Assembly (NCBI GenBank): GCA_020002185.1
Contig: CM034532.1
Location: forward strand, 49,346,349-49,410,348
Origin: Paraescarpia echinospica
Lineage: Eukaryota; Annelida; Polychaeta; Sabellida; Siboglinidae
DNA: 64,000 bases
Direction of reading: 5' to 3'
A model generated the notes under the pieces. The model worked only from the letters and a program-made list of their open reading frames with translations. It searched no databases and was not told the origin of the DNA. Shown here in pieces: positions 46,309 through 58,655 of the stretch. The position numbers and the translations under genes are program-made. Positions within the stretch are counted from its first letter, which is position 1. The number at the start of each line of letters is the position of its first letter.

Positions 46309-48480
46309 TGTTTATTTTCTAACACAGATTATAGTAATAAAAACAGTTTTAGTGTTAGAAAATGGGGTATACTGAAGAATGATCTTATGTATTTGTATAC
46401 CCCTATTACATTGTTTCCTAGTCGAATCATTGTGATAACATATATACAGTTAGTATTTATATCAATCAAATGTAACAGAAGTGATTTCAGCTATACTACT
46501 GAGTAATACAGTATTATTAAGTATAATACTAATTATGGAAGTCTCACAATATAATTATTTCAGAACAACACTGTGTATGTAAACTGTTATACCAGAAAAA
46601 CATACAATAGTTTCATATTTGCTAATCATATTGATTTTTAACTGATTAACAAATGAACGAAAATTTGTCACTTTTGCAATATTGATACGTAGTGAATTCC
46701 AAATTTGTACACCGTAAATTTACAGATTTAAAATAATTTAATGATTTAACATTAGTTCTCGCACACTGACGTACATATAGACCTTTTAATCGAGAAGAAT
46801 ATAATATGGTATTTTTATAAACAGGCAGACCTTGGCATTAAGGTTTTGTATCGACTAGCCTAGCGGGCCAGTAGATTTGAAAAAGTTACTGGATCGCCCC
46901 AAAAAGTTACTGGCCCAGATTTTTAAAAGAAAATATACTGATACCAAGGTACCTGTCTTTTGCTGACTTTTCCGAAGTTCTTAATTATTTGTGCACATCG
47001 TTTACAAAATTAAGATAGCTACTATAAGAATTTATAACGCAAAGTTAAATGAAGATAAATGTGCATCTGAACACCAGTACCATGTGTATCACGTTATCAC
47101 GACGATGACCGATGCTGATGTAAACAACGCGTCGGTGTGCGACAATGTGAATGCTGTCCAGAGCGCTTGCTCTTGTTCCGCCCAAGGCACAGCTGTATTA
47201 CAAGATCCACCGCTGCAGACTTTAGCAATACTATCAAATGTCTGACAGTATAACAAATTTCCTTGATGCCTTTCCATTATGGAATATTATATGCACTAGC
47301 GTTTTATAATTCAGACAGTTGAGATTGCCTGCCATCCATAAGCAGAGTGCAACAAGACCGCTTATTGGATGAATAATTAATGACCCCCGCCATTCGCCAA
47401 ACCAGTGGCCTGGTGGGCCAGTAAAATATGAAAACTGGCCGGACAGCCTAAAGAAAGGTGCCAGGCCAGTGGGCCAGTGTTAATGTTGAGGCCTGACAGG
47501 CTTTGCACATTGACAGGTAGTGGCATATTGTTAAAGGTCTAACAGAATTGATTGTATCTTCAAAACTAACAAGTCCTTGAATTTCAACATTTGATATCGG
47601 TGAAATAACATATTAGTGTGTCACAATCTGTTGACACCACACATTAATCTAACCACCCTTTTTTAGTATAGTAATACAATATACAGTGGTACTATATGTC
47701 GTTCCACAAATTTCACAGCAATAACTAAACATTGGTAAAAGCAATGAATAATGTAGTGCAAATAGACCTTTGGTTTCTAGGACTTGACTTGCCTTGTACA
47801 TTACTCCAATTATTCTGGAGAGTAGTCTTCACACAATTTATGTTTTTTTTAATCTAGCTTTTCGTCAATCAAAACTCCAAGGAATTTTGTCTTACTAACC
47901 CTAGCAATTTGATTATTGTGAATTCTAATATCTAGGTCACAATTTAATTTACAGTTACCAAAGAGTATGCAGTTTGTTTTTGATACATTGAGTGACAGCT
48001 TATTTACAGTGAACCATGTTCACGATTAACAACACTTGCACGGTTGAGTATATTTTCATCAGAGTATAGTATGTTAGTGTCATCAGCAAACAACACAAAT
48101 TTCAGTAATTGAGACACATTGCATATATCATTTATAATTATATACAAGATAAAAAGTGTAGGCCCCAATACTGACCCTTGTGGTACACCACATGAAGTGC
48201 CTAAGAGGCAAGAACAGTGTTCACCTATTTTTACAAACTGTTTTCTGTCATGTAAATAACTTTCAGCCGATTTTTCTGCCATACCACGAACACCATAGAA
48301 TTTCAGTTTTTCTATTAGTATAGAATGATTTTCTGTATCAAATGCCTTTTTAAGTCAACGAAGACACCTGAAGTGTGTTTCTTTGTATTTAATGATGTAC
48401 TAATTTCTTCCACCAAATCAAGCAGTGCACGTGAAGTGGACATTGATGGTTGAAAACCATATTGGCTCTTTGACAGGACA
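46275..48480 (-). mobile_element. Decayed CR1/L2-like LINE, minus strand, with inserted sequence
   Basis: 48004-48282 encodes AESYLHDRKQFVKIGEH, a GVPQGSVLGPTLFILYI block and LFADDTNILY, the reverse transcriptase palm. 47870-48000 continues with KLSLNV-like and FLGVLIDEKL segments. 46620-46720 gives the C-terminal VQIWNSLRINIAKVTNF motif. Between them, 46850-47500 is unrelated sequence with GGGCCAGTA words. The end is the (TTGA)n tail. Several stops and frame changes are present. Confidence 0.75.
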
Positions 48481-48659
48481 TTGCTATTATCTATATAAAT
48501 TGTTCAAGTCTGTTATTATACAATTGTTCGAGTATTTTTGAGAACTGGCACAACAGAGATATTGGTCTATAATTATTGAATTCTGTTCTTGAGGCACTTG
48601 CACAGTTGCGGCGATAACACTAGCATTTTGTTTAATGCAATGTTTGGTGGGGCAACTAC

Positions 48660-48945
48660 ATTTCTGTTGACAATGACAATGAATATAGTTTATTTTGGTC
48701 AATGCGTACAAGAACCAATAGCAAAATAATAAACATCGTAAAGTATATATTGAGACATAATATATGTACATCAACGTGACTACATTTATGGTGTTAACAA
48801 ATTAAAACAACTAAATAACATAATAGTTTATATTTACATTTTATACAAAAGAAAATTAATTGATACGGTGTTACTCTACTGACCAGGGAGACTCACAAAA
48901 ATCGCAAGGTCTCTATCGTGAGAGCCACCCTTAAATATTACAACA
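48660..48945 (-). mobile_element. LINE 3' tail, minus strand
   Basis: The minus strand reads GGGTGGCTCTCACGATAG, then GTGAGTCTCCCTGGTC (hairpin 48881-48930), an AT-rich part, then TTGACCAAAATAAACTATAT and CATTGTCATTGTC. It is the third copy in the window of the 3' module at 1195-1310. It marks a separate 5'-truncated insertion next to the other minus-strand LINE. Confidence 0.7.
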
Positions 48946-49499
48946 TTAAATTCATCAATAATTAATTGATTAATTAATAAAAGAGTTCAATTCAAAGCTA
49001 GTATTCATATTCATCATTCTTATGGCAATGTGCATTCTGGGAGTTAATGTCAAGCCCTGTAGGAGTCAAAACGGGTTTGACTAAAAGGCGAATGGCCACG
49101 CACGACCATGTAATATAATGAGTTGGTCTATATACATATATATACATTTAGGGTTTGTGTGTGCATTATTTAAAATGTTGAGTCTGTATTTCACCCAGGA
49201 GTTACACAATTTAGGCATTTCATCCGATCTTCCAGATGAACATTTCGTCTTGGCACAGTATTGTAATCTTGGGATGTTGCGCATACGTAGGTTAAGATGG
49301 CCACTTCTTTTTTCGCGCGACGATTTGAAATTTTATAATCTCTGATTAGCTAGCTAAATGCAAGATCTGACAAGTACTTAGCATCTCGTCTAGCCCTTGA
49401 AGCATTTCTATACCTACTGGTGAAAAAAATTATGCTATTAAGCGGATTTTTACTGATTCTGAGAACTTTGGGTGCTGAACCTTGGGCGCGAGTACACAA

Positions 49500-52400
49500 A
49501 CCCGGTACATCCAGCAAATGTAAACAATGCATTCAACCCAGATGCTTCGCGTGAAACGCTGACATCCTACTACTTTCGCTCATACCTATATGTCACATTG
49601 TAAAAACACCAAAACCTTCATCATATTGCGGAATCTCTCGAGCTTTACAGCCAAGGATTGACGAGTTTCACTGAATAGACATTGTAGACTCACTGTTCTC
49701 GCTTCAAACCCTGGATAGCAACAAACTGACGGCACCAGCTCCTTCTTCATTTCATATCTCCATGCTCAAGTATGTATGAATTCTTCTTAATCTCCCATAC
49801 CGGATTATGCCTTCTACTCCTGTTTGCATCGGGCATTGAACAAAACCCAGGATCACGCACCCCCAAGTTTCCCTGTGAAACCTGTACCCGAGCAGTGAAA
49901 TGGAAGGACAGAGGTATCGCATGCGACAGCTGCAATACTTGGTTCCATGCGTCCTGCATAGAGTCAGTCATATCTTGGCAGTGCTGCAACTGCGGCCTAC
50001 CTAACTTTTCCAGTGAAATGTTTGCCTCCATCTCTGCTGACACTGCACACAACACTCTTCCCTGCCTGACTTCCAGAACCGAAGCGATCTGACAGCCAAT
50101 ATAGGATATCCCCTGTCTCAGTCCTCACCTGTGAACTGCAACTCTACCCAACAGAAACCAAACTCCTCACTCAATACCTTCTCCGGCGACTCGTCCAACT
50201 TCAGTAAGGACACAGCACCGGTAAAGTCAAACCAAACTCTCAGAATCAATTTTCAGAGCCTGAGGCCAAAGAAGGCAGAATTTTGGAACCTGCTTCAGAC
50301 CACTAATCCAGATGTAATCCTAGGATCAGAAACATGGCTCAGGCTGGACATAGCCGACGCAGAAGTCTTCCCACCGAACTTCAATGTCTTTCGGAAGGAC
50401 AGGCACGATGGCTACGGAGGTGTCCTCGTGGCTACCAGAAATAACCTGATCTCCCATGAAATCCAACAAGCCACCGAAACTGCGACTGAGTCAGTCACAG
50501 TCCAGATACAGATGGAGAAGAGGGATGAAAATCTCATAGTGACCATCATCAGGAACCAGCGAAAACCAGATGTCCGACTTCTTGAAGGCCCTAGACACTG
50601 CCTCTCCCAAGAGAAAAAACGTTGTCTGGATCGGAGGAGATCTCAACCTTCCCGATATTGACTGGGAAACAAACAACATACAAGGAAACAGCTACCCCCG
50701 AACTGTAAATCACCTCTTCATGGATAAGGTCAACGACCTTGGACTCCACCAGGCAAACCAAGAACCACTAGAGGAGACGCCATTCTCAACCTGTTCCTGA
50801 CCAACAGACCAAACCTTATCACCAGGATTATTGTCAACCCAGGCCTAAGCGATCACGATATCATCCTTACAGACAGTCGCCTGAAAGCACCAAAAGTGAA
50901 GCCAGTCCCGAGAACTGTCAGCATCTGGAAGAAGACTAACAGTGAAGCCATCAGAGAAGACACCAAGTCCTTCACCCTCAGTCTACTCCTCTCAGACAAC
51001 AAAGAAACCTCTGTCGAGCAGACGTGGCAGTCAATACAAGAACACCTCACCCTCATGATGGACAAGCATGTTCCAACAAAAGTGTGCTCCACAAAGTTCC
51101 ACCAGCCCTGAATAAACAACAACCTGAAGCGATCATCCAGAAGAAAATATCGAGCATGGAAGAAGGCGAAGAGCACCAAGAAAAAAAGATTGGGACCGAT
51201 ATAACCCCCTGAAACGTGAAACAAGGAGAGCAAACAGACAGGCGTACCAGCAGTACACAAATAAGATCATCAATGAACACACCACAAAAAAACTTATGGC
51301 GTCTGATCAAGAGTAAGAAATGCGACACTGTCGGAGTAGCCACTCTAAGGAAAAATGGACTGACCACAAATGACAGCAAGAACAAAGCCAACATACTGAA
51401 TGACCAGTTCTGCTCAGTCTTTACCACCGAAAACATCGATGACTTGCCTGCTCCAGAACCCAGCCCCCACCTGGCGATGCCAAAGATCCAGGTCAGCAAT
51501 GCCGGGGTATTCAAACTCCTGAAGAAACTCAACCCACGAAAGGCATCTGGTCCGGATAACATCCCCTGCCGCCTCCTTCAGATGGTAGCAGAAGAGATTA
51601 CTCCAGCACTCACCCTTCTCTTCACTAAGTCACTACACACCAGCCAAGTTCCCAGGATTTGGAAGCACGCCTTGGTTCAGCCCGTATTCAAAAAAGGTGA
51701 CCGAAACCAAGCTACAAATTACCGGCCCATTTCACTCACCTCCATCTGCTGCAAGCTGCTGGAACACATTGTAAGAGCCGAGATCACCCGTCACCTTGAC
51801 CAACACAACATCATAACATACGCACAACACGGATTCCGTAAGCGATGATCCTGCGAGACCCAGCTGATCCAAACCATTGATGACCTAGCTTCAGAGATGG
51901 ACAACAGAGGCCAAACAGACACCATACTCCTTGACTTCTCGAAAGCCTTCCACAAGGTGCCCCATAAACGACTGCTTCTAAAACTTAACTACTACGGCAT
52001 TCAAGGCAAGACCCAAGACTGGATCCGGAGCTTCCTCTGTGATCGAACACAGCAAGTAGTTGTCGAGGGTGAGACTTCAACAACAGGCCAAGTGATCTGT
52101 CCTAGGCCCAACTCTCTTTGTCATTTACATCAACGACCTGTGCAATAACATTAAAACCAAGGCTAGACTATTCGCTGATGACACAATACTGTATCACACC
52201 ATCAACAGCACAGCCGACACTCACCAACTACAACAAGACCTCAACACCTTGGAGAAATGGGAGAGGAAGTGGCAGATGAGTTTCAATATATCCAAGTGTC
52301 ACGTCCTAACTGTCACAAAGAAGCGCAAGCCCATTATAGCATATTCACTCCATCAGCAGCCCCTGGAGAGAGTCACCAGTGCCAAACACCTAGGTGTAGA

Positions 52401-52905
52401 GCTGACCGCTGACCTCTACTGGGGAAATCACATACAGACTACCACTGCCAAGACAAACCGTACAAGTGCTTTCATATACAGAAACCTTAAAGGGTGCCCT
52501 CCACAGGTGCACTCACATTGCTACAAAGGACTGGTCCACCCCGTGTTGGAGAACGCCCCTGTTGTGTGGGATCCCCACCAGCAACACCTGGTAAATACCA
52601 TCGAAGCTGTCCAGCGCCGTGCCGCGAGGAGAATCTACCATGATTTTAACCACTATACTAGAGCCACAGAACTTGTAAACAGACTACAACTACAGACCCT
52701 CCAAGAAAGAAGAACTGTCAACAAGGCCACCACCAAGATGAGTGGACTTGTGGACATCACACCAACTGAGAGCACACTGACAACAAACAACCGTATCACC
52801 AGGGGACAGCCCAACAAGCTCCTCCTGCCTCACTCCAGAACAAACACTCACCTCCACTCCTTCTTCTCCTAGACACACCCTCTTAAAAAAAAAAAAAAAA
52901 AAATA
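49500..52905 (+). mobile_element. Nearly full-length CR1-like LINE with PHD finger, endonuclease and reverse transcriptase
   Basis: The first open frame starts at 49772 with a hydrophobic stretch leading into SGIEQNPGS (49829-49855). A PHD-type zinc finger follows (CETC, then GIACDSCNTWFHASCI, then WQCCNC). The APE endonuclease runs from about 50230 (RINFQSLRPKKAEF, ILGSETWL, GGDLNLPDIDW, LSDHDII). The reverse transcriptase runs from about 51490 to 52210 (LNPRKASGPDNIPCRLL, DFSKAFHKVPHK, FADDTILY). The C-terminal region extends to 52872 (ENAPVVWDPHQQ), then a poly-A run at 52885-52902. Frameshifts near 50555, 50790, 51110, 51845 and 52100 inactivate it. The preserved length and poly-A suggest a relatively recent arrival. 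Confidence 0.9.
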
Positions 52906-55080
52906 AACACTGTTTTTATGAACCCTTTTAAACCGCACATATGCAACAAACTGTGGAATATTCTTCTGGATAGAAGTAACCACAAGATTGTGAAGAAGAA
53001 GTAGTGCCTCTTGGCGAATGGAACCGGCGAGTTACCACAAGCGATCAAAAAAGTTGCGAATTTGTTTACTCCAATGTGAAGAACATATCAGAAATTTGGC
53101 AAGCTGCACACACCTACCTCCTACGTGCCACCAACAGCCTGCTTGGTTACCAACACTACATACATTGTGGTCGTGCGCCTTTTAGTCATACCGGGTCAAA
53201 ACCATCAGGTTCAATTCACCATATTACAGGCATAGACCAAAATAACTTAGCTGCATTTGACTAGTAATGCAAATTCAGTCCCGATGGCAGTGCCGTGGCA
53301 GTGAGACTGAGTGAACCCATTCATATTTTAATTCAATCATTGTGACTATTTTCATGATTTTGTTTGATCAAATAAAAAATGGAAGGCAGTTTTCTTTCAG
53401 GAAATATGGTAAAATGATGGACAAATTAATTAACTTTCAATTAGACCACTCTGCTGAGAGTTCTGACTCAACAATACTGTATACATAACGTTAATGGCCA
53501 CGTTAATTAGGTTGGACCTAAGTGCATGACTGGAAACAATGCCAACATCGCCTACAAACACATTCACCAGGTCGTCGATAATAGATGTAATTCACGATTT
53601 TCAGCCCTTATCCAGGCAATTGCCTTATCCAGCATCATTGATAGCGCCATGCCGTCAACAACAGTGAGTAACATTGAAATATAACAGATACGTAGAAGTT
53701 CAAAACACCGTACCGCATATTGTTGCTATGTGAACTGGAATTTTTCTCTTTTGTCGTACGATAAAGATGAGTTTGAAAGCGCCTGCTAGCAAACCTTTTG
53801 TTTCTTAAAAACTGTGTCGCCGTCTATCGGTTATCTTGTGAAGCAAATTTTATAGAGTAGTGTGGGGTAAAGCACACCCCTTTAGCGACAAAGATGGTTT
53901 GGTTTACTTATTTTTGGCTAAGACAGAAACCTTGAACACATTCACATCTTATCAAAATAGTATTAGAATTGCATTATATAGGCCTAAGTTATTTTTGTTA
54001 CGTCCCACATGGGTAAACTACCCTCAGTAGGAGCGTAATTCCATGTATATATCGATTAAAACTATCCGTGCCATATTAAATTAGGCCTATATGTGTGTTC
54101 AACACGGTTATTAAGTAGTAAATGTTGACATGTCAATCTTGATAGTTACAAATAGTTAATTTTATTTAACTCTTTCGAATACATATGTCCACCAACAAAC
54201 TGTTTTTTTCATTTAATAAGTAAAACGATAATCGCATGTAAGGGACGAGTTGTCTAGGGTAGGCCTAGTTATAACGTAAATGCAATTTTCGCGCGTCTAC
54301 TGTGTAAATAATAATAACGTCGGACGTGACCACTAGAGCGGAAATGACGTGAATAAGGCCTACCGTTTTCGCGCATGTGTATTCCCCACAGTGAACGACC
54401 GAGGACGAGGCCCACTGGACGGGGCGCCGCTGTATTCGGGGGGAAATGTGGAGCGTCTTGATGCTCGATCACAAAATAACGACGAGTCGGTAGAAATAAA
54501 CTGTTGTAGAGTAGGTGGTAGCGATATTTCAAGCGTGTTCATTGGCAAAAACGTACGCCGTACGAATGTTCAAGTAGACGGCTGTAGCGACAAAATCGCG
54601 GCAACGCTGGTCAGTCTGAGGCATCGCTGAGAGCGGGCAAAGCTAAGTGCATACTTTTTACTGTTGTATTTTAACCCATAACATCACCAAGGTCCCCAAA
54701 CAGAAGTAGTAATTAACTTGTATCAAATTAATGTTAGTGTCAACGTTGTTAGTATTAGTTTAATAATGTTATTATATATTGCCTTACGATTATATATGAC
54801 GTCACTGTCGCGAAAGGCTACGTCACACCACAAGCCATCACCAACACAGACGCTTTATTCTCATTACATGATTTCCGGTTGCCATTTATATCAACGCGTA
54901 ATTTGTGTTCTCACTTTTATGCCTAATATCAAAGCCCAGTTGATGAGAATGCGTACAATAATCATGTAATTGTTCATAACTATAATTTATATTAATTAAT
55001 ACGTAACTAGACTTTAGTGTTGGATGTAGACTGTAACCGTATATATAAGTACAGTGTCAATGAATGTTTCCGTTTTGATG
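52906..55080. other. Intergenic stretch with a CpG-rich patch
   Basis: Mostly AT-rich. 54280-54640 is noticeably richer in CG dinucleotides, with an open frame on the plus strand (54349-54630, no recognised domain). It could be a promoter or first exon of the exon-like series that follows, but nothing proves this. Confidence 0.4.
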
Positions 55081-55085
55081 AGCAA

Positions 55086-56584
55086 AGCATCAGTCGTGGC
55101 GTCAATGAACGTCTGAAACTGGAATATCGACCATTGGGTTTTTTCTATGATTACTGTTGTGCCGGTAGCTGTATTAATATTATTTTTTATTTCTTTTGTT
55201 AATTCTTAACTGATATATTTTGTCTTTCAGCTCTTAGGGTAGCAGACTGCATAATGGTAAACAGTTCAGGGTCTGGTCGTCCATGCCCTTAGCTAGCTCC
55301 GGGTGCAGCTGATCCAGCTGCCAGTACCCGGAAAGGGTCCCAACCCGGGCCAGCTTATTCTTTGTTCTGTTAACTTTGTTCTTCTTTATGTTTCATATGC
55401 AGAACGTCAGCCGGGGCGTCAACGGACACACGAAGCCGGAGTATCGAGTTAAAGGTATGTCGCTAATACTTAGCTGTTGTTTGTGTTTCAGGTGATATGA
55501 CACAGAAGAGGACACAGAAGAGGATGCAGAAGAGGAAGCAGAAGAGGAAGCAGAATAGGACACAGAAGAGGACACATACGCAGACGTGGAAGAGGAACGT
55601 AACAGCGGACGCAGAAGAGGACACTTAAAAGGACTCGGAAGAGGATACTGAAGTGGACACCGTAGATAATGCAGAAGAGGACACAGAAGTGGATTCAGAA
55701 GGGGACACAGAAGAGGACATAGAAGCGGACGCAGAAGAGGGGACCGGAGAGGACACAGAAGAGGACCTACAAAAGGACGTAGAAGTGGACGCAGAAGTGA
55801 ACCTAATCAGGTTATTTATTTCTCTGTTAACTCTTTTTTTCTGTTTTCACATTCCGTGACGACAGCGGACATCTGAAGGAATTTCGAGCGGCAAAGGGTA
55901 TGTCTGTAATTGCTGCTATGGCGATAGCAGTACATATATTTTGTTCTTATTTATGAAGCTAAGTCTTAGCTTATATTATGTATTGCCCTTCAGTTCTTAG
56001 TTAAGTATGCTGCATCAGGTTTTCTGTTGCTCTATAAACTGTATCGTTTTTCTGTTGCATGTGCAACGTGTCAACCCCTGACGTCAGTGGACAGCTGAAA
56101 ACGGAGCATCTGATAAAAGGTATTTATGTAATTGCTATCTGCACATCTGCGGTTCCAGACTGTTGTTTTAGTTTGTTAATTCTTAACTTATGTTTTCGTT
56201 TCAGATGATCTTCACACAGGGCTAGGTGACCGACACGTCACGCCGGTAACTAAACAGGTACGTATGGATTTATGATATGTTGATGTTAACGCACGCTTGT
56301 TTAGTTTTGTTTTCTTTCTGTTTTCATGCAGAGACATCATTCGTGACGCCAATGGGCACATAAAGTCACCGCATCAAGCAAGAGGTGCGTAGATAATCGT
56401 TGCTGTAAATACAGGCTACGTGCAAACTGCAATTCTCTACTGTAGTTTTTATTTATCCTGTCTGAGGATAACACTAGACGTTGTGGTATTTGCTGTGTTC
56501 AGGTTAATCTTGTTTATTTTCTGGGGGTTTCTGCATCATCCGTGGCGTCAACTGACATTTCCCGAAAGAACATCCTGCTTCGTG
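55086..56584 (+). other. Tandem series of small exon-like modules
   Basis: Six to seven modules of about 43-55 bases recur every 150-450 bases: 55086-55138, 55403-55454, 55855-55897, 56065-56119, 56205-56257, 56332-56384 and 56534-56584. Several have a T-rich tract, a TTAAC-like branch word and an AG before them, and a GTATGT, GTACGT or GTGCGT donor after. Two translate as NVSRGVNGHTKPEYRVK and DIIRDANGHIKSPHQAR; others match this partly. A GA-rich run (55500-55800) between modules encodes an acidic repeat. Phases do not join cleanly across all modules, and two lack an acceptor AG. It is either a fast-evolving micro-exon gene or its decaying remains. Confidence 0.45.
55500..55805. repeat. AGAGGACACAGA low-complexity repeat
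   Basis: Degenerate 12- and 18-base units (GAAGAGGACACA and variants) give a long run of E, D and T codons in one plus-strand frame (55653-55805). It follows a TTTCAG at 55487-55492. It could be a repeat-rich exon of the module series or simply a microsatellite. Confidence 0.7.
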
Positions 56585-56924
56585 GTATACCTATTTTGTT
56601 GTTATTATAATGTAATGTTTGTGTACATTCAGGTTGCATAAAGTGCAGTCGATAGAGTGATCGTCCATTCCTCAAGGAGCGCTCGGTCTGTGCAAGACGT
56701 CGAAACTTTAACGACACAGTCTACGGAGGTAAGGCAAAGGCGGAAATACCGTGATGCTATTAGCTGTTCAGTTTAGTTACCCATGTTTCTGCGTTTATGT
56801 TGCGAACTACAATTTAATTCTATAAGCTTGTGTGCATATTGTATTTCCCAGAGTTGATTATGCTACCGAGCCGTCTCCTCTATTCGGTTGCGGTTTAAAT
56901 GAAATGTTTTGCGTTTTGTTAGGA

Positions 56925-56985
56925 CAGGCGGCAAGATGACGACAGGCGGCAAGGTGACGACAGGCGGCAAGATGACGACACAATA
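56925..56985. repeat. 18-bp direct repeat
   Basis: About three tandem copies of GACAGGCGGCAAGATGAC. There is no coding evidence on either strand. Confidence 0.85.
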
Positions 56986-57699
56986 GCAATTGGTCCTGCG
57001 TCTTGTGGCATCGCGACAGGACATACGCGGACAACCAACAATGCGACAGGCAGTGGTTCGCAACATAGTCCCAAGTGTGCCGCCGTACTTTCTTAGTGGC
57101 AAAATAACCGTTACATATACTGAGAGGAACTGTCAAACGAAGCAACGAGGATAAAGGCATAAAATTTCACCTTTCTACGAAACACCCATCTTACATTGAC
57201 AAGGACTTCTGCAGTTACTTCAAGCGGTTGCAGGAGCAGACCTTGAAAGTTCCCTCGTGAACATCTGTGTAACAGTTTGTGACAAGGCGCTAGAAGCAAC
57301 TACAATGGCGCTAGGTTAAAAGTCAAAACAAAAAATGCACACACCATCGCTGAAAGACCGATTGTACCAGCGTGCAACACTGACACGGCAACATCGGTTT
57401 TGTGTATCGTGACAGTGGAGCAAACCCGAAAATGTGCTGTGAAATAAAAAACCGTTGAGAATCACTGCTCTTATAGTACTTTCTAGATTATGTATTATAT
57501 TAAATATATTCTGCCCAGTTAGAGGGAGGTTATTTGTTCCTCGTGTTCCTATTATTATAATTTTATCAAGACTAGAATAAATATTTTGAAAGTATACTGC
57601 CAGCCAAATTGCATTTGATAAGCTTGAAAGACTGTTCGCTAAGGTAATTTTTATTCCCCTAAAAATTAACTTAACATTCAGATTATAAACAACTCTACT

Positions 57700-58655
57700 G
57701 GCCATACTGCAGACGTCATATAGTTTAGCCGTACAACTCTACTGGCCATACTGCGGACGTCATAGTTTAGCCGTACAACTCTACTGGCCATACTGCGGAT
57801 GTCATAGAATTTAGCCGTACAACTCTACTGGCCATACTGCGGACGTCATATAGTTTAGCCGTACAACTCTACTGGCCATACTGCGGACGTCATATAGTTT
57901 AGCCGTACAACTCTACTGGTCATACTGTGGACGTCATATAGTTTAGCCGTACAACTCTATTGGCCATACTGCGGATGTCAGAGTTTAGCCGTACAACTGT
58001 ACTGGCCATACTGCGGACGTCATATAGTTTAGCCGTACAACTCTACTGGCCATACTGCGGACGTCATATATTTTAGCCGTACAACTCTACTGGCCATACT
58101 GCGGACGTCATAGAGTTTAGCCGTACAACTGTACTGGCCATACTGCGGACGTCATATAGTTTAACCGTACAACTCTACTGGCCATACTGCGGACGTCATA
58201 TAGTTTAGCCGTACAACTCTACTGGCCATACTGCGGATGTCATAGAGTTTAGCCGTACAACTCTACTGGCCATACTGCGGACGTCATACAGTTTAGCCGT
58301 ACAACTCTACTGGCCATACTGCGGACGTCATATAGTTTAGCCGTACAACTCTACTGGCCATACTGCGGATGTCATAGAGTTTAGCCGTACAACTCTACTG
58401 GCCATACTGCGGACGTCATACAGTTTAGCCGTACAACTCTACTGGCCATACTGCGGACGTCATATAGTTTAGCCGTACAACTCTACTGGCCATACTGCGG
58501 ACGTCATATAGTTTAGCCATACAACTCTACTGGCCATACTGCGGACGTCAGAGTTTAGCCGTACAACTCTACTGGCCATACTGCGGACGTCATATAGTTT
58601 AGCCGTACAACTCTACTGGCCATACTGCGGACGTCATATAATTTAGCCGTACAAC
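57700..58655. repeat. ~44-bp satellite array, about 22 copies
   Basis: The unit is GTACAACTCTACTGGCCATA plus CTGCGGACGTCATATAGTTT and AGCC (44 bases), with shorter variants lacking TATA or TAGA before GTTTAGCC. Copies are nearly identical across 950 bases. Each unit carries a GACGTCA word (a CRE-like 7-mer) whose regulatory meaning is unknown. No open frame or flanking element end explains the array. Confidence 0.95.

Noticed and set aside
46021..47520. GGGCCAGT and GACAAGT repeated words as gene exons
   Set aside because: They resemble short low-copy repeats; no continuous frame with splice borders could be built.
57700..58655. CRISPR array or phage-type repeat
   Set aside because: Repeats are contiguous with no variable spacers and the genome is eukaryotic.
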